This document shows positions 53,359 to 61,840 of a stretch of DNA of 64,000 nt, in pieces. The DNA lies in the NCBI RefSeq assembly GCF_900110075.1, contig NZ_FOCJ01000010.1:1-64000 (forward strand). Direction: 5' to 3'. A program made the position numbers and the translations under genes. The first letter of the stretch is position 1. Each line of letters opens with the position of its first letter. Under the pieces are notes generated by a model, which was given only the letters and a program-made list of their open reading frames with translations, made no database searches and was not told the origin of the DNA. The DNA is from Paenibacillus sp. OV219 (GTDB taxonomy: Bacteria > Bacillota > Bacilli > Paenibacillales > Paenibacillaceae).

Positions 53359-55165
53359 GTGAAGAAACTCGGCAAGCGAACCAGCATCCTGATCGCCTCA
53401 GCCTGCTTGCTGATCATAGCAATTGTAGCAATTTGGATGGGAAGTGATCGGATGGGCTCAAGGACAGTGGACGCGCCAGTCGTTTATCATGGACATGGAG
53501 GCACGTTCAAGAATACGCTCGCGGAGATGGATACGCCGGATCCGAGTGTTGTTTATAAAGATGGTTACTACTATATGACGTTTACGCATAATGGCGCTGA
53601 TGTGATGGTCATGAAGTCGAGAACGCTAGACTTCCGTCAGGCACAGAGCAACACAGTTTGGCAACCGCCAATGGATACGGCATATTCGGCGAATCTATGG
53701 GCACCTGAAATTCAGTATATTCAGGGCAAATGGTATATTTATTTTGCCGCAGATGACGGCTTAAACGAGAATCACCGCATGTATGTATTGCAAGCGGATA
53801 CAGATGACCCGATGGGCGATTATACGTTCAAAGGTCAAGTCAAGGACGAGACGAATAAATGGGCGATCGACGGCCTTGCGATGGAGCATGATGGGAAGCT
53901 GTATTTCGTCTGGTCCGGCTGGGAAGGCGATGTGAACGTGCAGCAGAACACGTATATCGCGCCGATGAACGATCCACTGACTATTAGCTGGTTCGCGTGT
54001 GCTGCTTAATGAACCCACGCTCGAATGGGAGCAGGCGGGAGGTCCGCCTTACATTAACGAGGGGCAATCCATCTTGAAAAGTAAGAAGGACGGACGCCTG
54101 TTCATCGTCTACTCGGGAGCGGGCAGCTGGACGCCGTTCTACAGTCTCGGATTGCTGGCGCTTGAGCCGGGAACGGATCCGCTAGTCGCGTCCAATTGGA
54201 AGAAGTCCGAGCAGCCGCTGCTGCAAATGGATGAGCAGGCAGGTGTGTTCGGGCCAGGGCATAACTCCTTCGTCTCATCACCTGACGGTGCGGAGGACTG
54301 GATTGTTTATCATGCTACGACAGATAGCTTAGATGGCTGGAATAATCGCAAAGCGAGAGCGCAGCGGGTGAACTGGAACGAGGCAGGAATGCCTGAGTTC
54401 GGCAAGCCGCTATCGCTGGATACAGCGATTGTTGCGCCTGCGGGAGCGGGAGTCATTAAGGCAGAGCATGCGATGAAAGCAGGAGAGCAGCTAGAGTTTG
54501 ATGGCATTCCTGCGACGTTTGATACGGAGGTGCCTCTGCTTATTCATTATCGCAATACGAGCGGAAACGTACTGTCTACGGAGCTAATCGTGAACGGCGA
54601 GAAGGCGGCAACGCCCATTAAGCTTATGCCAACGAAGACGGACCAACTCGGATATGCGTACACGCAAGCTGCATTACAGCAATCGGACAACAATGTCATA
54701 TCGCTGCCAGCTGCGCTAGCGGGACTGGAAATTGCAGCGATTGAAATTCCGCGCTATGAAGCAGAGAATGCCGGGGCGGAAGGGAAAGCTGAAGCTACCG
54801 AGAATCCGTTCGCGTCCGGGTGGGGAGTCGTGGAGCTTACGCCAAGCGGCGAAGGTAGCGAAGCAGGAGAGGGAGATAACGAAGAAGCCAAATCCGCGTC
54901 CGCGGTACAGTTCATGAATATTGTCGTTCCCGAGAAGCGAGACTATACACTGCGAGTTGCAGCCTCGAACCCAGGCGAGCAAGCGGCTAAATTGAAGATG
55001 ACAATCGACGGCGACAAGACGAAGACGGTGGAAGTGGGCAAGACGGATCGAAATGTGTTCGTTCCGGTAGCTGTTACTGTGAGCTTGAAGGCAGGCGTTC
55101 ACACGATCAAGATCGAGGCTGTATCAGGCAATCTGAGCATTGATTACATAGACATTGCGGGTTGA
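53359..55165 (+). pseudogene. GH43-like secreted glycosidase with C-terminal carbohydrate-binding-type domain, single-base frameshift
   Basis: GTG 53359 (RBS GGAGG, 8 nt) opens a protein with a signal peptide or anchor (KKLGKRTSILIASACLLIIAIVAIWM) and five-bladed propeller motifs of GH43: DTPDPSVVYKDGYYYMTFTH, NLWAPEIQYIQGKWYIYFAA, IDGLAMEHDGKLYFVWSGW. The frame stops at 54009; from about 53990 it continues one frame over with NEPTLEWEQAGGPPYINEGQSIL, GPGHNSFV and a C-terminal beta-sandwich (to TGA-type end at 55165). One extra T near 53989-53990 explains the break. Intact length would be about 600 aa. An arabinan or xylan role fits the nearby GH127 locus only loosely. Confidence 0.78.
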
Positions 55166-55355
55166 TAGACTGGTATTCAAAGTTGCAGGGCAACGAGGGA
55201 CATGCAGCAATTGGGTATGTTATAACCGCAATGATTGGTTGACGCGACGAGAGTTGTCGTCTCGAATGACGGCTGAGAGGAAGCCGAAATTGCCAGTCGA
55301 GTTGATTAAGGCGAATAATGAAGGCATTTATTCATCGGAATAAGGAGTGAGTATT

Positions 55356-55976
55356 ATGGCAGCAGTGACGATCTACAATGAAGTGAAGACGGAGGAGAAG
55401 CTACTGGCGTTCACGTTCGACGACGGGCCAAACCCGGAATGGACGCCGCAGTTCCTCGATACGTTCAAGCAGTATGGCGGGAAGGCAACCTTCTATGTTC
55501 AAGGTACGAATATGGAGAAGTATCCGGAGATTGCAAGGCGCATCGTCCTGGAAGGACATGAGCTCGGCAACCATAGTTACTCGCATCCGCGTCTACCGGA
55601 GCTTGACCGAGAGGGGCAAGTAGAGGAACTACAGCGGGCAGAGCAACTGATCGTTGCGGTAACCGGTGTTCGTCCGAATACGTTTCGCCCGCCTTATCTG
55701 GCCGTGAACGACGAGCTGCTTAGCGTTGCAGGCGAGTTCGACTACGCGGTCATTCACGGCGTTAATCTTGAAGCGAATGATTGGGATATGCCCGGCGTCT
55801 CGCACATTGTAGATTCGACTCGAGCGGTCATGCGAAGCGGGAGCATTCTGCTGTTCCACGACGGATTCGGCGACCGTTCGCAATCGCTCGCTGCCATCTC
55901 GATTCTGCTCGAGGAAGCTGTGGCGCAGGGTTATCGGTTTGTTACAGTCAGCGAGCTGCTAGGGCTTAAAACATAG
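55356..55976 (+). CDS. Polysaccharide deacetylase (NodB domain)
   Basis: 206-aa CE4-family enzyme. Motif 1 TFDDGPN, metal ligands HSYSHP, motif 3 RPPY and motif 5 LLFHDG are all present. No signal peptide is visible, unusual for enzymes that deacetylate wall polymers, so it may act inside the cell or leave by another route. Start ATG 55356 with AAGGAG (55342-55347). Confidence 0.9.
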   Translation: MAAVTIYNEVKTEEKLLAFTFDDGPNPEWTPQFLDTFKQYGGKATFYVQGTNMEKYPEIARRIVLEGHELGNHSYSHPRLPELDREGQVEELQRAEQLIVAVTGVRPNTFRPPYLAVNDELLSVAGEFDYAVIHGVNLEANDWDMPGVSHIVDSTRAVMRSGSILLFHDGFGDRSQSLAAISILLEEAVAQGYRFVTVSELLGLKT

Positions 55977-56122
55977 AAATAGGTTGGACAAGCAACGCGG
56001 TCAGAAGCTTCTCATGCTCCTGGCCGTTTTTGTGTGTTGAAGCTATCGACAAAAGGACAAGAATCGCCTACGATAAATGCAGGTTTTGGAATATATCCGC
56101 CCAAAAGGAGCGACAAAAAGCT

Positions 56123-56239
56123 ATGTCCAAGCAGTTCTCTCCACTAAGCAGCAAATTTCCTGTTCCAGTGCAAGGCGTCGACAATAATTCCACTCCATGG
56201 CTGCGTTGCGACTCGGCGAAGGAGGCGGCTGCGCGATGA
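56123..56239 (+). CDS. Possible small leader protein (38 aa)
   Basis: ATG 56123 with AAAAGGAG 12 nt upstream encodes 38 residues (SKQFSPLSSKFPVPVQGVDN at the N-terminus), ending in TGA 56239 that overlaps the ATG of the SIS gene (ATGA). No family recognised. It could be a coupling leader, the remnant of a longer gene, or chance. Confidence 0.35.
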   Translation: MSKQFSPLSSKFPVPVQGVDNNSTPWLRCDSAKEAAAR

Positions 56240-56874
56240 ACAAGCATCTGGCTACGCTTCAGCACAATTACCCCGATATTGCCGAGTGCCTCCCTGCCAT
56301 CGAGCAAGCCTATGAGCTGCTCGAGCGCTGTTACCGCGAGGGCGGGCAGCTGCTCGTCGCCGGTAATGGCGGCAGCGCTTCGGATAGTGAGCATATCGTT
56401 GGCGAGCTAATGAAGGGCTTCTTGCTGCCGCGCCCTGTGCCGCAGCAATTCCGAGACACCGTTACGGGGCTGTTCCCCGAGGAAGGCGCATTGTTGTGCG
56501 ATCAGCTGCAAGGGGCATTACCCGCGCTGTCGCTCGTTAGCCAGAACGCCTTCAATACGGCGTTCGCGAATGATCGGTCGTACGAGATGGCTTTTGCCCA
56601 GCAGGTGTACGGATATGGCAGGGCAGGCGATGTGTTCCTCGGCCTCAGCACATCGGGTAATTCACGCAATGTCGTCCATGCCGTGCAGGTAGCTAAGGCG
56701 AAAGGGCTTCGGACAATCGCGCTTACCGGCGGTACCGGCGGCAAACTGAAGGAGCTGTGCGATGTCACGATTGTGGTGCCTCACTCAGCGACACCGGCCA
56801 TTCAAGAGCGTCATCTACCAATCTACCATACGCTCTGCATTATGCTGGAGGAGGCGTTCTTCGGATCATGCTGA
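56236..56874 (+). CDS. SIS-domain phosphosugar isomerase (GmhA/DiaA-like)
   Basis: 212-aa single-domain SIS protein: phosphosugar loop VAGNGGSASDSEHIVGELMKGF and second loop FLGLSTSGNSRNVVHAVQVAK, C-terminal QERHLPIYHTLC as in GmhA-type sedoheptulose-7-phosphate isomerases. Start ATG 56236 after GAAGGAGG. The ROK kinase start overlaps its stop, so the two probably process one phosphosugar. The exact reaction is not certain. Confidence 0.82.
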   Translation: MNKHLATLQHNYPDIAECLPAIEQAYELLERCYREGGQLLVAGNGGSASDSEHIVGELMKGFLLPRPVPQQFRDTVTGLFPEEGALLCDQLQGALPALSLVSQNAFNTAFANDRSYEMAFAQQVYGYGRAGDVFLGLSTSGNSRNVVHAVQVAKAKGLRTIALTGGTGGKLKELCDVTIVVPHSATPAIQERHLPIYHTLCIMLEEAFFGSC

Positions 56875-57851
56875 CTTTTGCCGGACTGGATATAGGCGGA
56901 ACCAAGTGTGCGATTACTCTTGGACGCGCCACCGATCACGACATTGACATCATCGCTAAAACATCTTTTCCAACCGCTTCATCTCCTCACGAGACACTTC
57001 AGCAGCTACTTCACGAGCTAGACAACATGCTAGAGCAGCACCCGGAAGACAAACAAAGACTGCAAGCCATCGGCATCAGCTGCGGCGGACCGCTAGATAG
57101 TACGCGTGGCCTTATTCTCTCGCCTCCGAACTTGCCGAATTGGGACCACATTGATGTCATCACACCGTTTCAACAGCACTTCGGAGTACCCGTCGGACTC
57201 CAAAATGACGCCAACGCCTGTGCGCTCGCCGAATGGCAGTGGGGGGCAGGACGTGGCACGCGCAATATGATCTTCCTTACCTTCGGCACCGGCATGGGAG
57301 CGGGGCTTATTCTGGATGGTCGGCTCTATGCGGGGACGAACGACAATGCCGGTGAGGTTGGGCATATGCGGCTAGCTGAGGATGGACCTGTCGGGTACAA
57401 CAAGGCGGGGTCTTTCGAAGGCTTCTGCAGCGGTGGCGGTATTGCACGGCTGGCGCAGTCGCTTGTAAGTCAGCGATTGGAGGCTGGTGAGCAGCCGCCT
57501 TCGTTCTACTCGGTGGGCGAGTCGTCGCTGGATGCGATTACGACTAAAGCCGTGGCGGAAGCAGCACAGGCTGGCGATCCGGACGCGGTGAAGATTTTTC
57601 AGGAAGTAGGGCGTCAGCTAGGACGAGGACTCGCGGTGTTAATTGATATTTTGAATCCGCAGAAGGTTGTCATCGGCAGTATCTACGCGCGTCAGCAGGA
57701 GCTGCTGCAGCCTTGTATGCTGGAGGAGCTGCGCAAGGAGGCGCTGCCTGGCTCGCTGTCCGTCTGTGAAATCGTCCCGGCTGGGCTCGGCGAGCAGGTC
57801 GGCGACTATGCCGCGCTGTCGGTCGCAAGGGCGCTTTACTTGAAAGGATAG
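56868..57851 (+). CDS. ROK-family sugar kinase
   Basis: 327-aa ROK protein: ATP loop LDIGGTKCAITLGRA, GISCGGPLDSTRGLILSPPNLPNW, sugar-binding QNDANACALAEWQWGAGRGTRN and FGTGMGAGLILDGRLYAGTNDNAGEVGHM. The usual zinc motif CxCGxxGC after GH is replaced by KAGSFEGFCSGGGI with one Cys, so it belongs to the zinc-less subgroup. ATG 56868 overlaps the SIS stop. No HTH, so a kinase rather than a repressor. Confidence 0.85.
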   Translation: MLTFAGLDIGGTKCAITLGRATDHDIDIIAKTSFPTASSPHETLQQLLHELDNMLEQHPEDKQRLQAIGISCGGPLDSTRGLILSPPNLPNWDHIDVITPFQQHFGVPVGLQNDANACALAEWQWGAGRGTRNMIFLTFGTGMGAGLILDGRLYAGTNDNAGEVGHMRLAEDGPVGYNKAGSFEGFCSGGGIARLAQSLVSQRLEAGEQPPSFYSVGESSLDAITTKAVAEAAQAGDPDAVKIFQEVGRQLGRGLAVLIDILNPQKVVIGSIYARQQELLQPCMLEELRKEALPGSLSVCEIVPAGLGEQVGDYAALSVARALYLKG

Positions 57852-57891
57852 ATGGAGAGGAACATTATTTTGCGGCAGGGAGGCAGCTGAG

Positions 57892-58257
57892 ATGTCACAT
57901 CCAATTGGCATGCAAACGGCTGAGGGAAAGGAAATGCTGAAGCAGGTGCGCCGCATCTGCGAGGCGCTTCCCGAGGCGACCGAGTTCATCGACGGGCATG
58001 GTCACACGTCGTTTAAAGTAAGAGCGAAGACGTTCATTATGATGAGCGACTATGGCATAAATTTCAAGTCCGATCTGGAGACGCAGGAGATTCTTATCCA
58101 GGAGGAGCAATTCTATCGGCCTGCCTACATTGGACATCGGGGCTGGATCGGCATTCGCGAGCCGAAGGACTGGGCGGAAATGGCGACGCTGTTGAAGGAA
58201 GCCTACTTGCGCGCTGCACCGAAGCGGCTGGTGAAGCAGGTGCTGGAGGCGGAGTAA
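57892..58257 (+). CDS. MmcQ/YjbR family DNA-binding-type protein
   Basis: 121-aa MmcQ/YjbR-like protein: HTSFKVRAKTFIMMSDYG and QFYRPAYIGHRGWIGIREPKDWAEMATLLKEAY are typical of this CyaY-like fold. Start ATG 57892 with GGGAGG. Function poorly known across the family. Confidence 0.85.
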   Translation: MSHPIGMQTAEGKEMLKQVRRICEALPEATEFIDGHGHTSFKVRAKTFIMMSDYGINFKSDLETQEILIQEEQFYRPAYIGHRGWIGIREPKDWAEMATLLKEAYLRAAPKRLVKQVLEAE

Positions 58258-58335
58258 AATGGCGAGCTGGAAAGAGCAAAGCTGCTTTTTTACACTGGCT
58301 GCGGCTGCCACGAGGTACCTCCAAAGCTTGCCTGT

Positions 58336-58363
58336 AGCAGCGACCGATGGTCGCTGCTTTTTG
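58336..58363 (+). terminator. Rho-independent terminator
   Basis: AGCAGCGACC (58336-58345) pairs perfectly with GGTCGCTGCT (58349-58358), followed by TTTTT. Confidence 0.9.
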
Positions 58364-58413
58364 GTATCTCAACCATGGCTGACCTCTCGCTGTCGACTGC
58401 CGCCCGCAGCACC

Positions 58414-58458
58414 GCACCTCGTAGCTCCGCACCTCGTAGCTCCGCACCTCGTAGCTCC
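58414..58458 (+). repeat. Three perfect 15-bp tandem repeats
   Basis: GCACCTCGTAGCTCC occurs three times in succession (58414, 58429, 58444). Non-coding, between the terminator and repeat copy B; likely a replication-slippage microsatellite. Confidence 0.8.
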
Positions 58459-58497
58459 GCAGCCCGAGACTGCGCCATCGCGTATCCGCTCACCTCG

Positions 58498-58680
58498 CTA
58501 ACGAATCGTAAACACCTTATTCGCTTCAGAAAGCACCAAAAAAATATAACGAACCCCAGAAGCGTTATTCGTCACTTTTACAGCCGAAAAGGCTGATTTC
58601 GTCCGAATAGCGTATCTGTGATTCGTTACATTTCAAAAACCGGCTAATTGCGGCAAATAACGATTCCGGGATTCGTTAGC
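58498..58680. repeat. Symmetrical four-unit intergenic repeat, copy B
   Basis: Same design as 48867-49051: direct units starting near 58498 and 58546, inverted units ending near 58629 and 58680, with a central AGCC-GAAAA-GGCT hairpin. Sequence is conserved in the units and diverged between them. Lies between convergent genes (MmcQ and the phosphotransferase), ending 4 nt before the latter's stop codon. Confidence 0.8.
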
Positions 58681-58684
58681 GTCA

Positions 58685-60049
58685 CTAGTCCGAGTTCGTT
58701 TCTCTTGACTGAAGACTGAGCAATGCCCTGCGAAGATAATAGGTTGGTGGACCGAGCTCCCCTCGGGACTTAACCTCGGTGTGATGCAGGATGGATTGGT
58801 AGCTAACCGCATGGTAGACCGCGTGCACGACCTCGCAGAGCGACCAGAGCTCCAGCAATCGCGGCATTGGCTCGAAGTCGATCCACATTTCCAAATACGC
58901 ATTTCGCAGCTGAGTTTGCAGCGTTAAGTCTTTTTCTCCAAAGATAATAAACATATCCATGAAAGGATGAGCGATACTCGCATCCGTCCAATCAATTAAC
59001 GTAATTGTTCCATCGTTGATTACGGCGTTCCCCATATGTAGATCACCATGGACGAGTGTAGATGGCACCGCATAGGTCGAAATTCGGTTGCACATATCCA
59101 GAATGACGGGCAAATTCCGACGAAGATTTTCAAGCTCCTCATGAGCAAACTCAGAAACGACAACCTGATCCTCTAAAAGCGGTTCAACAAGGGGAAGGAG
59201 CATCAGAGGCCTTCGGTCCGCGCATCCTAGCTCTATTATTTCCTCTATACGGGTTATCATTTCAAGTTGAATATGACCGAACGTGCGCAGTAGCTCTAAT
59301 TTATTCTCCACGGTGTCCCGGCTTAATTTGTCTCCGGCGTCAGCAAGGAGCATCCAGCCTTCGGTATGCTCAGAAGCCAGAACAATCGGCACATGAGCTG
59401 GCAATACTCCCGCCATGTAAGTCAGAAATATAGGTTCATGAGCGAACAACGGCTGCTTGGCGTTTGTTTTGAAATATACGATTCCGTGTGTGGTTGTAAG
59501 CCGGAGCACACAGGAGAGGCTCCACCACTTGACCTGTTCTGGAAGCGCCGTGAGCTGGATACCGAGCGCTCGAAGAGAACTATGAATCCAAGACATTGCA
59601 GGCGTATACCATCCGATACGCTCCCAAGGCTGTCGGAATTCCGGGACATTCTCGCTTTTCGCCTCTACTAGATAATCATGAATAACTTCTCTTTGATACG
59701 GTTGCAATATGGGTAGTAGATCCCCGGGGCCAATCCACTTTTCATTTTCCTTCAGAGCCCCGAATGAGGAGTCCGTGCTGTCTAATTCGATAAACGCTTC
59801 ATTCCCGCCACTGTGACCAGATAATCGGATCCATACGTAACGGCATGCTATGATGGACCGTCCGAGAAGCCCGGACATTTCTCGCGTTATGAAGCTAAGT
59901 GAGGCTTCTGTTTGCTCGGAAACGATTAATGCCGGTAAGCTCCAATCTTCGCTGTTAGGTTGCTTAACCGCTAGAAGTTGACCGGTGGAGGGATTGCGGT
60001 GCAGTCCGTAAATAACGGATTGAGCTTCATTTTCAGGGGAAACGATTAT
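58685..60049 (-). CDS. Aminoglycoside phosphotransferase (APH)-like protein with N-terminal extension
   Basis: About 454 aa. The C-terminal half is an APH/choline-kinase-type fold: Brenner motif LVHGDLHMGNAVI and metal-binding LIDWTDASIAHPFMD. The ~150-residue N-terminal part is not recognised (SPENEAQSVIYGLHRNPSTGQLLAVKQP is NUDIX-like at best). AGGAGG (60061-60056) lies inside the open frame that starts at TTG 60091; the only codon at suitable SD spacing is ATA 60049-60047. Substrate unknown; not a known resistance gene by sight. Confidence 0.78.
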   Translation of the reverse strand: MIVSPENEAQSVIYGLHRNPSTGQLLAVKQPNSEDWSLPALIVSEQTEASLSFITREMSGLLGRSIIACRYVWIRLSGHSGGNEAFIELDSTDSSFGALKENEKWIGPGDLLPILQPYQREVIHDYLVEAKSENVPEFRQPWERIGWYTPAMSWIHSSLRALGIQLTALPEQVKWWSLSCVLRLTTTHGIVYFKTNAKQPLFAHEPIFLTYMAGVLPAHVPIVLASEHTEGWMLLADAGDKLSRDTVENKLELLRTFGHIQLEMITRIEEIIELGCADRRPLMLLPLVEPLLEDQVVVSEFAHEELENLRRNLPVILDMCNRISTYAVPSTLVHGDLHMGNAVINDGTITLIDWTDASIAHPFMDMFIIFGEKDLTLQTQLRNAYLEMWIDFEPMPRLLELWSLCEVVHAVYHAVSYQSILHHTEVKSRGELGPPTYYLRRALLSLQSRETNSD

Positions 60050-60106
60050 AGTCAACCTCCTAGGAGTAGAATGGTAATCATAGTTTACCAAATTACTCTA
60101 TGTAAA

Positions 60107-60153
60107 ACGAAACAAAACCAGCTTCGCTGACAGCATTGTCCGCAAAGCTGGTT
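60107..60153 (-). terminator. Terminator of the Gly-rich protein gene (minus strand)
   Basis: AACCAGCTT (60116-60124) pairs with AAGCTGGTT (60145-60153); on the minus strand it is followed by TTTTG and T-rich sequence. Confidence 0.7.
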
Positions 60154-60159
60154 CATGCC

Positions 60160-60648
60160 TTAAAATTTAAACATTTTCAGAATCGGCATAATCGATTTGA
60201 TCATTCCAAAGCCCATATTCATGATTGGAAATGATTTTCCCATCAGTCCCATGATATTCCCCAAACCTCCAAAACCTTTGCCCAATCCACCGAAACCTCC
60301 ACCGAAACCTCCGCCAAATCCTCCGCCAAATCCGCCTAGTCCACCTAGCGCACTTCCACCACCGATGCCCCCAGCGCTTGGAATCATACCCCCGCCAAGC
60401 ATCGAGCCGCCTCCAACCATCGACCCTAACATACCCGGTATAAAACTGGACACTTTAACTTTCCCTACACGTTTGTTGGAAATCGTATTTGTCTTCCGCG
60501 GAATCTGCTGTCCGGACAGGAACAGCTGCCCATTCTCTGCACCCGTGACATAGCCGACATAGGAGCGCCCGTTCTTTAATTCGATATATACGGGCTGGCC
60601 TACCCATTGCTTGGCGCTGTTTCTTGTCATCCTGGATTTTGTAGTCAT
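60160..60648 (-). CDS. Glycine-rich protein with N-terminal SH3/Sm-like domain
   Basis: 162-aa protein. Residues ~15-65 look like a small beta-barrel (GQPVYIELKNGRSYVGYVTGAENGQLFLSG), then a Gly/Met/Phe-rich region with GGFGGGFGGGFGG and a hydrophobic end. Start ATG 60648 with AAAGAGGTGAT. Composition resembles spore coat or exosporium structural proteins; the link is by composition only. Next to two other unrecognised small proteins. Confidence 0.7.
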   Translation of the reverse strand: MTTKSRMTRNSAKQWVGQPVYIELKNGRSYVGYVTGAENGQLFLSGQQIPRKTNTISNKRVGKVKVSSFIPGMLGSMVGGGSMLGGGMIPSAGGIGGGSALGGLGGFGGGFGGGFGGGFGGLGKGFGGLGNIMGLMGKSFPIMNMGFGMIKSIMPILKMFKF

Positions 60649-60815
60649 TGATTATCACCTCTTTTCTACAGGTATTACAATCTATGCAGACAGCAGCAAG
60701 CCGTCTGTACGCTCATGCCATGTAATATTCTTTACGTTCCTATGTACAAGCCCGAACCATACGGATTGCTTTTCATAGTAATAGAGTATAAGTCGTAAGG
60801 AGGGGATCGAACGTA

Positions 60816-60992
60816 TTGGTTACTCTTTTGAGAAGTTTTCGGGGGAAATTTGTTGTGCTGAAAATGGTTTCCGCGGAAGAAATCGGAGGCCGGATCGTTA
60901 AAGTAAACAATGGCATTGTCGTATTAAGGACGATGCTGGGGACGAAAATTTTTATCCCCATTAGTAAAGTTATTGCTGTCATTACGAAATAA
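60816..60992 (+). CDS. Small beta-rich protein (58 aa)
   Basis: TTG 60816 behind AAGGAGGGG (60797-60805) encodes 58 residues, with VSAEEIGGRIVKVNNGIVVLRTMLGTK in the middle and a final strand IFIPISKVIAVITK, patterned like a single Sm/SH3 barrel. A strong terminator follows 11 nt after the TAA, supporting a real gene. Divergent from the Gly-rich protein, whose N-terminus has a similar barrel pattern. Confidence 0.65.
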   Translation: MVTLLRSFRGKFVVLKMVSAEEIGGRIVKVNNGIVVLRTMLGTKIFIPISKVIAVITK

Positions 60993-61002
60993 TTGGAGAG
61001 CG

Positions 61003-61045
61003 AGTGCCGAGAGCATCCCAACAAGGATGCTTCGGCACTTTTTTT
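61003..61045 (+). terminator. Strong Rho-independent terminator
   Basis: AGTGCCGA-x2-GCATCC (from 61003) pairs with GGATGC-TTCGGCACT (to 61039), followed by a run of T. Confidence 0.9.
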
Positions 61046-61112
61046 CTAGCGCGAGCCGGGCTTAAATGAAAATAGCGGCCCAGTTTCCCTGAACCGCTGA
61101 TCTGTAGCTAAA

Positions 61113-61583
61113 CTAAGTTGTTCCGGCAGAAGCACTGCCGTTGAACACAGCTGGACCGGACAGGACCAGGCTGAAAGGGCTGTCTACACCGATGAACAGC
61201 ACGTACCTTATCTGACCTGTTAAGACGTCAGCTGCCGGAGGGAAATCAGCCGCGGTTATACTGATTGGAAAAAAGGATGCAGTCGGCGCGAGATCAAATT
61301 GCTCATCCCAGATTGTCACGCCTGTTCCCGCCGTTCCATCTCCGCCGCGTTCCACAAAAAGCGTAACGGTGGCGGGGGAAGGGGATTCCGGCGTCGGAGG
61401 AGCAAAATCAATGCTTACCGTACCTACTAGTGACACGCGGACGTTAGACGTATTGAGTGGGTTCGCAGCGACAACCTGAAGGCCGATGTCCCCCACCAAC
61501 AAAGGTAAAGTGGATAGCGGCTCCGATCCGCCGAAGCCGTTGTTATGAATGGAGATACGCTCGTCAAGAATTTGAATAGCTAT
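61113..61583 (-). CDS. Hypothetical beta-sandwich protein, possibly spore surface
   Basis: About 156 aa, no signal peptide, no Cys, rich in Val, Ser, Thr, Pro and Gly, patterned as a beta-sandwich (VVAANPLNTSNVRVSLVGTVSIDF, ATVTLFVERGGDGTAGTGVTIWDEQF). Not recognised. SD GAGGTGA (61594-61588) is followed after 5 nt by ATA 61583; GTG 61592 lies inside the SD. The neighbouring Gly-rich gene has the same AAAGAGGTGAT leader with ATG in that place. A structural spore-surface role is a guess from composition and neighbours. Confidence 0.65.
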   Translation of the reverse strand: MAIQILDERISIHNNGFGGSEPLSTLPLLVGDIGLQVVAANPLNTSNVRVSLVGTVSIDFAPPTPESPSPATVTLFVERGGDGTAGTGVTIWDEQFDLAPTASFFPISITAADFPPAADVLTGQIRYVLFIGVDSPFSLVLSGPAVFNGSASAGTT

Positions 61584-61760
61584 AGTAATCACCTCTTTAT
61601 CGTTTATAGCATTCTATGAAAACATGCAGAAAGTGGGACTAGTCTAGGGCGTAATTAGGCTGCTCAGCAATCGGCTTGACGTGCCATAGCCGACCAACAT
61701 AGTGGCCTCGGACAAAGCAGATTTTTACATTTTGGAAGAGAAATGGATATTATTCCGCTA

Positions 61761-61820
61761 TTGACACATACTACATCGTGCGTTAATAATCTAAATATGA
61801 GCATATGCTCATATTTAGAT
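61761..61820 (+). promoter_or_regulatory. Promoter and ArsR-type operator of arsR-czcD
   Basis: -35 TTGACA (61761-61766), 17 nt, -10 TAATAA (61784-61789), followed by a perfect 32-bp palindrome (61789-61820) whose core ATATGAGCATATGCTCATAT matches the 12-2-12 operator of SmtB/CzrA-type metal sensors. Confidence 0.82.
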
Positions 61821-61840
61821 ATAAGGAAGGCGAGGAACCG

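Noticed and set aside
54716..55343. Short frames on both strands near the end of the GH43-like gene
   Set aside because: No SD or family similarity; the second GH43 frame accounts for the sequence.
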